Source of the DNA: Eutypa lata
Taxonomy: Eukaryota; Ascomycota; Sordariomycetes; Xylariales; Diatrypaceae
Assembly (NCBI GenBank): GCA_022661535.1
Contig: JAKULF010000001.1
Span: 2,728,001-2,792,000 of the forward strand
Direction: 5' to 3'
Length of the DNA: 64,000 bases
A program made the translations under genes and the position numbers. Shown here one piece after another: positions 37,003 to 47,422 of this stretch; within the stretch, counting starts at the first letter, position 1, and each line of letters opens with the position of its first letter. Under the pieces are notes generated by a model that made no database searches, had not been told where the DNA came from, and worked only from the letters and a program-made list of their open reading frames with translations.

Positions 37003-37910
37003 ATGTCAACAAGCGAGACAGCAGCGCAAGATAGCGCCGCAAAGCGATCGAACTCGCGCTCGCGCTCGCGAACGCGGACATCGCGCCCCACGACGCCACT
37101 CCGGCCGTCATCCCGCTCGTCATTCCGCGAGTCGGCGAAGCGGAGCGTGGAAGGGGGGAGGGGACGAGAAGGAGGCGATCCGTCATCGTTCCCGCTCAAC
37201 ACGTTCGAGCCCGCGTTCGCGGAGCTGTCCGATGCCGTGGCCGACCTCGAGGCCAACATGATGCACTTCCAGCTGATGCACGAGAGCCTGGCGCGCTTCA
37301 GCGAGAGCTTCGCTAGTTTCTTGTACGGGCTGAACATGAATGCTTTTTGCGTCGATTTCCCGGAGGTGAGCAACCCCTACGTGCTATTATCTATTGTACA
37401 CTCTCTACTACTTCAGAAGACCGGGTCTAACGTGGACGGGTGGCTGCAGGGTCCGATTGCCGAGTCGTTTCGTAGAGCGAAACAAAACGAGGAGGAAACA
37501 GGTACGAGAAAATAGAAGCTACGATTGGACAGATACCGGTTTGGCTGCTGTCCATGTGCTAACGAGAAGCTTACATTGCATAGGCCCGAGTCGATCTATA
37601 GAACGAGCAGGCGAGATAGACGACGAGACAACATTCATGTAAGACCGGTTTCATTACTTCTGTGCTAGGCAGTTGTATAAGAAGGAAGACTAAAACCTAA
37701 CTCTTCTTTAGGACTACGAACACCTCGTTCGTCGAGAATCCAGCACCCGCATCATCTAAGCCAACCCCCAAGAAGTTCGCCAACTCTAGTCACCGAGAAT
37801 CTCGGTTGCCCCCTCCATCTCGAGGAGGGGCTTCGTCAAGAGGTAGAGGTGGCACCGGAAGAGGTCGTGCGAGCGGTCTTGCTAAGCCAAGAGCCCGTGG
37901 TATCAGATGA
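37003..37910 (+). CDS. dam1: DASH complex subunit DAM1
   Basis: Outer-kinetochore protein of the DASH/Dam1 ring, which couples kinetochores to microtubule ends. Exons 37003-37365, 37450-37501, 37584-37635 and 37712-37910 give 221 aa. The N-terminus (1-55) is Ser/Arg-rich with RSRSRTRTSRPTTP, probably a site of kinase control. The conserved core (about 68-121) reads FAELSDAVADLEANMMHFQL and FASFLYGLNMNAFCVDFPE. The short conserved TTFMTTNTSFVENP follows in exons 3-4. The tail is Arg/Gly-rich (SRGRGGTGRGRASG), ending GIR. Yeast Dam1 is longer; this shorter form suits filamentous fungi. It converges on BUD20. Confidence 0.92.
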
Positions 37911-38149
37911 GGGTGATACCATGGGTGCCGGTATATCAGAAGATGTACCACTCTTCAGAGCTGGCATTATGACTTGTTCGTCTAATAATGAGGGTAGACG
38001 CTGTGTCGTGTCTTCGTATGTTTAATTGCTGCTTTTCAACGCAGTATGCTCGATAGATTGCGGCCAAGAGAATCGCTAAAGGTAGAAAGGGTGGACGCAA
38101 CATCGGCGTCTTGGGATATGGAAGAACCATAGGCTTAGGTTCTCGTGGA

Positions 38150-38607
38150 TCAGGTCGTTATCTCCATCTTGGCATCCGTCACTTCAGCACGTCTATGGTG
38201 GCCCTCGTTGTCGGTGACTATGCCGACTACGGCTTCGGCCTCCTTCTGAGTATACGGCTCTTCGCGAAGCTGCTTGACCCTGTAGTAGATGAATGTGTTA
38301 GAAATAAAGATACCCAATAGTCTACGCAGACACCAATGAATTGGTAGGCGATGGATTCATATTCAAAATATGCTTACCTTCTCTTATGCGGCTTCCCTTT
38401 CCTGTGACCCACGAGGCTCGCCTCCGTATCGTACCACTTGGCGCATTCCGTGCAATACCATTTCCCTAGACCCGGCAAGTCCTCAGATAGTTTTGTGTCT
38501 TGGTATTGCGCCAGGTGTTTCGGTGACAGCATGTCGGCCTTGACCTGATCCAGGTCTCGGAGGTGGCGACGGGTCTTCGTCAGGGTGCGCTTGTTTCCGA
38601 CTCCCAT
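38150..38607 (-). CDS. bud20: C2H2 zinc-finger ribosome export factor BUD20
   Basis: Shuttling pre-60S factor of the Bud20/ZNF593 family, needed for export of large ribosomal subunits. Exons 38607-38378 and 38279-38150 give 119 aa. The basic N-terminus reads MGVGNKRTLTKTRRHLRDLD. The single zinc finger is C52-x2-C55-x12-H68-x5-H74 (WYCTECAKWY, VGHRKGKPHKRR). Exon 2 supplies the conserved VKQLREEPYTQKEAEA followed by a short tail. The stop lies 240 bp from that of DAM1, on the opposite strand. Confidence 0.94.
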
Positions 38608-40881
38608 CTTGTCTTGATATCCTTTTTGAAGGAATGGTAGTTATAGACAAGGTTATTAATAGGGTTGCTAGGCTTCAATTGCCGAGTATGTTGCCTCAAC
38701 TTCTCTTCGTATGCTACATATGCTTGCTTTCTTGGCAATACATGTAGATATTGTATGTATTGCCTATCTCGATTCTCGATTCTCGATGGTGGTTTTCGGA
38801 TTTCGAGGCTAGAGAAATTTTGGTGGGGTCGAACATTACCTATCTGCCTATCTAATCTAATCTAATCTAATCGCATAACTTCATAATGAGGGTGAGCCGT
38901 GCGCTGTTAGACCCTCCATTACCTAAAAGTCAATCAAGCATTTCACATGCTTCTCTTACTGAGTAACCATCTCATGTGGTTGGTTCGCACTAAAGGTGGG
39001 CTGCATCTTAGCCTCAGGTCGCCTTCAATTAGATATTTGGATATCAAATAGTTAGAATGGGCCTCTGATGTAACTAATGTTAGTGGGTAAAAAAGGGTCT
39101 GGCTTCCATTTCTTTATGAACCTCTGAGCCTCCTCGTCTTTTACCGAGGGCTCCCGGATTAATGCGGCGTTAGTTTTTAATCCGAGGAGAAGCACCGAGT
39201 TCTCCGAGGGACCACGGCTGGCTGGCGGGTTGGCGGCATTGGGCATTCCCATCGCCAAGTCCCTTTTCCCCGGATGCAGGACCAGTAGCCACACTAGGCA
39301 TGTAACCATCGCCAAGTTGAAACACCAACGTCTCCTTCCATTGACCCTCATATGCTATTGGCAAGTCGCCATGAGTATGAATTGAAGCCTTCAGCTCTAC
39401 ATAAGCTACCCATACAAGCTTGAAGCATTTTTCAGGATACCTGCAAGGTGAATTATACCTGTGATAGCAGACGTCGAGCCTCGCAAGGCCCTCACTTTGC
39501 TGCAGCACGCACATTCGTTATGATAATGGCGCCGAGGCAAATAATGGAACCGTTTCGATCTGGCTTCTTCCTGCTTAAGCAAGTCGGCCCACAAAAACTT
39601 GGTCTGGAGACACAGCAAAATTTTGCCCAGGCGCTTCCAAAACCACCATAATGCCGATTAGGCACGTCAGCGTGCCGAAGGTACTTGCAGGACTATGGCG
39701 AGGTACTTCTGGCGACGAGATGGGGGCATTTTCGTTTGCGTGCATTGGTTATTCCATGCAGTTTTAAGACTTAGGTATTCATAGAACATGAGAAAAAACG
39801 GTGTCATAATAGAGGCGGAATTATAGGTGCATATTGCTGGCATGTTCCTACATACACATGTAGACATTACGTTACCTACATCACTGTGACACAACGTTTT
39901 GTAGCCTATCCTCGTGAGGCTGACCTTCAAGTCAAAGCTGATTCGATGTGCCGCGGGTAGCCCAAAAATTTCGATTATGCGGGACTTTTGGCCGTAGTTT
40001 ATGTCTAGTGCCGGCATCATGTACCTAATAATTGTATGTAATAATTCCACGATGTCCCCAAGCTCTCTAGTAGCATACCTACCTAGATAAGGGAAAGCAG
40101 TATGAATTGAGCTAGACGAGACTAAACAATGCTGGTTGAATAGGGCATTTTGGGTGTCGAGTTGAGAAGGAGACACAATTTTGCAAATTTTCTATACACA
40201 GAATGCTGGCCAGAATTTGTAGGTGGCAAATACTTACATAGGAAAAGGGGCGAGTTATGTATAATTCAATATCCCAAGCTAATACTGAAAGGGCTCTGTC
40301 TGAGGCTCTATTATATAACATCTACATAGTAACAACACCATCACGAGAGTTTGGTCGCTATCAGTGTGGCTGGCAGGTGGGTGATGTTGATTTCGGAACA
40401 CTGTACGTGCACTGTCTTCATTCCATAAGCGTTATAGATGCTTTCATCTTGAACTGCATCTGAGTTGTTGCAATTCTCCTTATCAAGAGAAATACCAAGT
40501 AAATTTATAAAATACCAAATCATAATGATATAACATATAGGCTGAACTTTGTACTATAAGCAGTTGGCAGGTTGGTGAGGTCTAAATACCCTGATACCGT
40601 ATCAAGCCAGCAAGCGTATCAAGAGGTCGATGAATGAAATCAGTGAAGCTCCGAGTCCACAACACCCCTGTGTCAATCGGTAACAATGACGGAGCTCTCT
40701 TGGCTCTCACAATATCCGTCTCTCTAGCAGTCTATGCCCGTATGTATCAATGTATGTACTACGTGCTCTAGATAAATCTCGATTAGAATATTTCATCTTG
40801 CGCTGCAAGACGGAATGCTTTTCACTAGAAAGTTGTTGCCAACGTAACTTATAGAATATAGATATAATGACCAATATATTG

Positions 40882-40968
40882 AAAATTTGAATAATCCTAT
40901 TATAACAATACTGGATGTAGAATAACCACTGATTATTACTTTCTAAACACGTATTATTCAAATTTGAC
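40882..40968. repeat. short AT-rich inverted-repeat element, copy 2
   Basis: About 86 bp with near-perfect terminal inverted repeats AAATTTGAATAAT and ATTATTCAAATTT. The inside has ATGTAGAATAACC and TGATTATTACT. It matches the copies at 993-1075 and 44607-44693 in ends, length and several inner blocks. Confidence 0.5.
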
Positions 40969-41365
40969 TTCTTCGAGAAACTCTTAGGGTGTCAATTATG
41001 CAACTTGACTGGGTGATCCGAGTTCTGCAATGTGTGGTCTAGTGAGGTCATATCTTGGTGGGAGTAATCGGGCTAGCTCTGATTCGTCCATTCAGCCGGG
41101 CAATAATCGAGGTACCTACTCGTCTTAGCCGAAGTACCCAAATACGCTGATAGTGGCAGAATCCAGTCTGCCAGTACCAGCGTGGGTTTGGCGGCAGCTT
41201 CCCTAGTAATGTAGTACCTGGTTAGTTATACCTGGTAAGTCGCATTGGCTCCATACCTATTGTCTCGTTTTTATCGCAAACAACAAAACTCTCCACCTTT
41301 CCCTTCTTTTAACCAGACACACACACCACACATCCTTTTTTCTTTCTGTCTGTTCGTCGGTCGTG

Positions 41366-41383
41366 ATGAACTCTTCCTCCTAA
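41366..41383 (+). promoter_or_regulatory. possible 5-codon upstream ORF in the aconitase leader
   Basis: ATG AAC TCT TCC TCC TAA lies 173 nt before the aconitase start, after a CT-rich stretch typical of fungal transcript starts. Whether it is in the mRNA is unknown. Confidence 0.25.
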
Positions 41384-41556
41384 GTATCCTCCCCTTCTTA
41401 GAGGTCTCGAGTCTTAATTGAAATCTCCTCTCCTGGCGTTAAAGACATTGTCTAGCCGTTCAATTGCTCTGGGGATTGCCTCATCTTAGTTTGGCCCCTC
41501 ATACATTGTTCCGCATATATTATCATTAGTCCGACTCAGGATCCACGGTCGTCACC

Positions 41557-44171
41557 ATGTTGGCTACTCGTCAGGTCCTGGGCAATGTTTCCCGCACGCG
41601 GGTTATGGCCAATATGAGCCTGCGCAGGTGCATGGCAACTGTCTCTGACTCGCCTCTGGACAGGAAGGTAAGCTACGTCTTGGGCGCTATTGTCTACTCT
41701 TCTAGCTTGGGGTGAGGGGCCTTTACTAATATTTCCCGCAAATAATAGGTGAAGCAAAACATCCTGGAAGAGGGCAACTTCATCAACTACAAGAAGATGT
41801 CTGAGAACCTGGCAGTCGTCCGCGGCCGTCTCAACCGACCTCTGACCTATGCCGAGAAGATCCTGTACTCACATCTGGACGACCCACACGGCCAGGATAT
41901 CCAGCGGGGTACTTCTTACCTCAGGCTGCGACCTGATCGTGTTGCTTGCCAGGATGCCACTGCCCAGATGGCTATCCTACAGTTCATGTCCGCCGGCATG
42001 CCTTCCGTGGCTAACCCCACTACTGTTCACTGTGACCATCTGATCGAGGCTCAGATTGGAGGTCCTAAGGATCTTGCCCGCGCTGTTTCGATCAACAAGG
42101 AGGTCTACGACTTCCTTTCGTCCTCATGCGCCAAGTACAACATTGGTTTCTGGAGACCCGGCTCTGGTATCATCCACCAGATTCTTCTCGAGAACTACGC
42201 TTTCCCTGGTGGTCTTCTAATCGGTACCGACTCTCACACCCCCAACGCTGGTGGTCTGGGCATGTGCGCCATTGGTGTTGGTGGTGCTGATGCTGTCGAT
42301 GTTATGGCCAATTTGCCCTGGGAGCTCAAGGCCCCTAAGATCATTGGTGTTAAGCTTACTGGCCAGCTGTCTGGCTGGGCTTCCCCTAAGGGTATGTGTT
42401 TGCGCTGTTCTCTACGAAGTTATGGGAATAAAGCTAACTAGTTCAAAAGATATCATTCTCAAGGTTGCCGGAATTCTTACTGTCAAGGGTGGCACTGGCG
42501 CCATCGTTGAGTACCACGGTTAGTGAATCTTCAATGGGTTCTAACAATGGTCTCTAACATAAATATAGGCCCCGGTGTTAACACCGTTTCATCTACGGGT
42601 ATGGCTACTATCGCTAATATGGGAGCGGAAATTGGCGCCACCACCTCTGTTTTCCCCTTCAACGACCGTATGTATGACTACCTAGCTGCTACTAAGCGGA
42701 AGGATATTGGCGATTTTGCGCGTGTATATGCTAAGGAGCTCCGTGAGGACGAGGGAGCTGAATATGACGAACTAATTGAGATTAACCTGTCCGAGCTCGA
42801 GCCCCACATCAACGGTCCTTTCACTCCCGATTTGGCTACACCCATCTCCAAGTTCAGCGAGGCTGTTAAGGCCAACAACTGGCCCGAGGAGCTCAAGGTC
42901 GGTCTGATCGGATCTTGCACGAACTCATCGTACGAGGATATGTCCCGCGCTGCTGCTATTGCGCGTGATGCTCTGAACCACGGCATCAAGGCCAAGGCTG
43001 CCTTTGCTGTCACTCCTGGTTCCGAGCAGGTCCGTGCCACCATTGCCCGTGATGGTCAACTTGATACCTTCGAGGAGTTCGGTGGTATGGTCTTGGCTAA
43101 CGCTTGCGGTCCTTGCATTGGTCAATGGGATCGCCGAGATGTCAAGAAGGGCGAGGCCAACTCGATCCTTTCTTCGTACAACCGTAACTTCACTGGCCGA
43201 AACGATGGCAACCCTGCTACCCACTCTTTCGTTACGTCGCCTGATCTGGTTGTTGCCCTGACAATTGCTGGCAGCCTCAGCTTTAACCCGCTGACCGACA
43301 AGCTGAAGGACAAGGACGGAAACGAGTTCTTGCTTGCTCCCCCTACCGGTGACACTCTCCCCACTCGCGGCTTCGACGCTGGCGAGAACACCTACCAAGC
43401 GCCCCCGGCCGATCGTTCCTCCGTGAACGTTCAGGTCTCTCCCAGTTCCGACCGTCTTCAGATCCTGTCTCCGTTCAACGCCTGGGATGGTAAGGATGCC
43501 AAGGATATGCCCATTCTGATCAAGGCGAAGGGCAAGACGACCACTGACCACATCTCTATGGCCGGTCCCTGGCTCAAGTACCGTGGACATCTGGACAACA
43601 TCTCGAACAACATGTTGATCGGTGCCATCAACGAGGCCAACGAGGAGGCCAACAAGGTCAAGAACTCAACGACAGGCGACTGGGACGCCGTTCCGGCTGT
43701 CGCTCGTGACTACAAGGCTAAGGGTATTAAGTGGGTTGTGATCGGTGACTGGAACTACGGCGAGGGTAGCTCCCGAGAGCACGCCGCGCTGGAGCCCCGA
43801 CATCTTGGTGGTCTTGCCATCATCACCCGAAGTTTCGCCCGTATCCACGAGACCAACTTGAAGAAGCAGGGTATGCTTCCTCTTACCTTCGCCGACCCGG
43901 CTGACTACGACAAGATCACCCCTGAGGACCGAGTAAGTGACAATGAAAACGGAATAGGGAATTCATTTGAACAAGTAAGCTAACTTGATATCTGCAGATC
44001 GACCTCGCATGCACGGAATTGGCTGTTGGCCAGCCGTTAACGATGACGGTTCACCCCAAGGATGGCGAGGCCTTCACGGTCAAGCTGAACCACACATTCA
44101 ACGAGCCTCAGATCGAATGGTTTAAGAACGGAAGCGCGCTGAACACGATGGCTAAGTCGGCTAAGAAGTGA
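41557..44171 (+). CDS. aco1: mitochondrial aconitate hydratase (aconitase)
   Basis: Converts citrate to isocitrate in the TCA cycle with a [4Fe-4S] cluster. Exons 41557-41667, 41749-42391, 42450-42518, 42569-43932 and 43998-44171 give 786 aa, the standard length. Exon 1 is a mitochondrial presequence ([20 protein letters not shown]). Cluster ligands are C391 (GSCTNSS) and C454 and C457 (ACGPCIGQW). Substrate motifs include [13 protein letters not shown] and [20 protein letters not shown]. The short C-terminal exon carries the swivelling domain end ([17 protein letters not shown]). The codon choice is strongly biased as in highly expressed genes. Confidence 0.98.
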
Positions 44172-45283
44172 AGAAATTGCGGTTGATGAGTGATAAAGAA
44201 TAGGATACCCTGGGCGAAGGAAAAGCTGCATTAAGCATACCACGCGCATTGTGGGGAGGTCTCTTATTAGATTTCGGGGTTTATAGGGTCTCGGTAGGGC
44301 TGGGACGTTATGTTTTATTGCTATAAGGAGTAGATTACATCCTGCACTGGAACGTTACCCTAGGTGCTACGACTGTTTCTATACTGTACAAATTGAAGTT
44401 TCATGAAGATATCTAGATACATGAGAAATGGGAGAGAGAAAGAGAAAGCTTTGACAAACACATATATGTTTCCCATACCGTGATTTCTTCTTGGCCAGAT
44501 ACTTTCTTAACATGTTGTAAATGAGACTAATTCTATCTCGTAGCTCGTGTTTGACAACCGGGGGTGACGGTATGTTTGGGCAACAGTTAACAAGTAGTAA
44601 AAATGCAAAAATTTGAATAATACTTAATTATTCCAAAGCTACAGATATAAGCTGTATGTAGTTTCGTGATTATTTTATTATTATTCAAATCATATAGTTA
44701 CGAGCCATCTTTTTAAGTTGTTCGGGCTCTCCATCCCACCGTAGACATATAGTTATAGTTAGAAATTATAACTCATAATTGCATGCGCAAGGGGCTTACA
44801 AGTCTGCAGGGAAATGCGACCCACCCTAATACCGTTGAAATGCATTTATCCAGCAAAACCGTGTCGTGTCATCTTTCCTAAATCGGCAGGGGTTCGTCGG
44901 TCGGTCGGTCCTAACTATGTAGGTACATAGATGAATGAGCAAGCACACGATTTATCATAAAGTCTCATGAGCCTCATCCTTCCTCGCCCATTCCCTTATC
45001 GTACCGTTTTGTAGATGGGATTAAAGTCTTGACCCGAGTTCTCCATCTTCCCCGCGAATCCGACGCGGATAAGAAGAAGAAGAATTTCAACCAACGTGCA
45101 GGCAACCGAGCCGGCCGAAGCGAGAAATACATAGTTGGTTACTTAGCAATTTCCGTGCGCTCGCCCCCGAGACTAGAAATTTTGGGGTTTTCTTTTGCTC
45201 CCAACAAACTCTCTCTCTCCCTTGGAAAGAGAATCGAAGCCGGAAACGAGAACGAGAAACGATAATAGGAAGACAAGAAAGCA
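44172..45283. other. intergenic, 1.1 kb
   Basis: 3' region of aconitase and promoter of the rhomboid gene. It includes the inverted-repeat element at 44607-44693 and a CT-rich run (CTCTCTCTCCC near 45208-45218) just upstream of the rhomboid start, a usual fungal core-promoter feature. Confidence 0.5.
44607..44693. repeat. short AT-rich inverted-repeat element, copy 3
   Basis: About 86 bp bounded by AAATTTGAATAAT on the left and ATTATTATTCAAAT on the right. Inner ATGTAG and GTGATTATT blocks match copy 2. No clear target-site duplication is visible. Confidence 0.5.
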
Positions 45284-46495
45284 ATGCCGAATATACAGAG
45301 CTTCAGCACGCTGCGGGCGCGCTCGTACGTGCTGCGCCTGCCGCTGTTCACGCGCGGCCTCATCGTCGTCATCGTCGCCGTCTGGATCGCGAACCTGCTG
45401 CCGCTATGGGATCTGCGGCAATGGGGCGCCCTGATCCCGGAGGAGATGAATATCTTCACCAGTTAGTACCTACCTACATACCTACGGCCTACGTGGTTTA
45501 CTTGAGCCCTTGCTTGCTCCCTTGCGCCGCCGTCCCTTTCACCCGAAGGATTGTTGTTGGCGGTGGGGTGTGGAGGGTTTGCAAACGTATAGAAGGGGAT
45601 ATGGAAATAGGTGGTGAAAGAGAAGAGAAGAGACGAAAGAATATTTTTCTAATAATGCGCCATTCGTGCTACAGTGTACCGACTTAATACGTTCCCGCTC
45701 ATCCACCTCAACTTCTTTCACGCCATCCTGAACATTCTCGCCCTGACGCCCCTGATGGAAAGGTTCGAGGCCGAGTTCGGTACCCTGACGTCGTTGTCGC
45801 TGTTCTTCGGCCGTGAGTCTCCCCCACGGATATGGATGGGCTATTGGGTATTGGGGGGAATATTCTAGTGCTGACTGATTTTGGTGGTGCAGCCTTGACT
45901 ATGATACCTTCCTTCATGTATATCTTCGTGGAGCGGGTTATCTTCCGGGGGAACACATCGGTCATGGGAGCTAGGTGAGTTACCTATCTGGCATTTCAGA
46001 AAGCTATGAGATCTATACTTATGCCCCATACAGCATGTGGATTTTCCTGCTGCTCGGCGTCGAGGCTATCCGGACATACAAGACGAACCCGTATCTCGTC
46101 ATTGGGACGCATAATATCCCGACGTGGATATCACCCCTGGTCATGGTGGTGGTGGTCAAGGCCCTCGTTCCCAGCTCGAGCTTCTTCGGACATTTGAGTG
46201 GTGTCGCTACCGGATATCTATGTAAGACCTTCTTCACTTGTCACCTCCGGTAGAAGAACTACGGATGGCTAATTCTATAACTACGCACTCATCAGTCGGC
46301 CTCGGCTACCTCAAGTTCATCGCCCCGCCGGAAAAGGTCCTGCGGTGGATAGAAGGGCGACTGAACCTCCTCGGACGGTTGCCGCACTACGTCAGCGTGG
46401 ACCAAAAGACGTACGGAAGGTTCGGTGTCCTGCCGACGAGCTCGCCCGCCAATGCAGTGGGCTTGGTGGGAAGCACGCAGAGACTGGGGCCATGA
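45284..46495 (+). CDS. rbd2: rhomboid-family intramembrane serine protease
   Basis: Membrane protein of the Rbd2 branch; in fission yeast and Aspergillus such proteins cleave membrane-bound SREBP in sterol/hypoxia control. Exons 45284-45461, 45675-45812, 45893-45974, 46034-46221 and 46296-46495 give 261 aa. About six hydrophobic segments begin with LFTRGLIVVIVAVWIANLL. The catalytic dyad is S133 in VMGAS (the codon is split by an intron) and H186 in FFGHLSGVATGYLFG. The Ser-His spacing of 53 suits this branch. The last about 50 residues are cytosolic and lack other domains. Confidence 0.9.
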
Positions 46496-47422
46496 GGAGG
46501 ATGATAATAATGCTATCGATGTTATAGACTAGGGGGGAAATACGTATAGGAGAGGAGGGTAGAGAGAGAGAGAGTATGTGTGTGTGTGTATATATATAGG
46601 TGTATCAACATCTTGGCTGTGTATGGTGGTAACTCTTTCGGGTGGGCATTTGCATAATAATGGCGTTGTTTTTCTTGGGACGTCTTGGGACGGTGTAAAC
46701 CATGATTAAGTATCTGGGAGGGAGACTTAAAGGAGGTTGGTTTCTCATGCCTGCTTGCCTACATGTGCTTATGGCTACAATATTTATACACTGGATTTTG
46801 GTTTCCATTATCTCTCTGGATTTGGTAGTGGTATAGCTATCTAGTAGATTGTTGTCGAACGTAGTAGAAGGGAATGTAGGCTACCATGTAGTTATATCTC
46901 ATGTCAACGCAGAAGTCAACAGATATCAAAGCTTACCTGTCACAGCTTGGTGTAAAATCAATATCCTTGGGACCAAATAGCATTGTTGTCTTGATCATAC
47001 CTATATATATAGCTGCTTGACGACCATACTACTACATAGACTATGGGGGCTCCCTACATATCGTCGTGAACAGTACTACGTACGTAGTAGAGAACCAATT
47101 GCAAAAGGTGAAATCCCTGTTTGTCAGGTACGGTGGGGTAACGCTAACGGAAGCTATACATACCTGTCAATGCGAATTATGCTACTAACGATGAATAGAC
47201 TCGGGCGCCAACACGTTAGCTACGGGTACATACATACACATGGTACATGTAGGTAAGCTTCTATATCTAATATGGAAGGTAAATGGCCCCTGAAACTTCA
47301 AGCTCACACACATCACCGACATTCGCGTTTATACGCAGTTTATGATTTGAAGCTCTTCCAGTAGTAACGTTAGGCCATATCGTCAAGCTTTAGACTGGAA
47401 AGAGAGAGAGAGAGAGAAAGCC
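46496..47422. other. intergenic, 0.93 kb
   Basis: Contains AG, TG and TA microsatellites at 46563-46600 and an AG run at 47400-47418 directly before the GAA1 start. A perfect 16-bp palindrome TACTACGTACGTAGTA lies at 47074-47089. No gene seen. Confidence 0.5.

Larger units (their letters stand above)
38608..41556. other. intergenic, 2.9 kb, with possible relics
   Basis: Contains the BUD20 promoter and the aconitase leader. A CTAAT pentamer repeat is at about 38846-38870. Minus-strand fragments of 70, 114 and 99 codons overlap at 39052-39618 in different frames and may be a decayed gene, and a 169-codon minus ORF lies at 39667-40176; none resembles a family I know. An inverted-repeat element is at 40882-40968. 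Confidence 0.4.
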
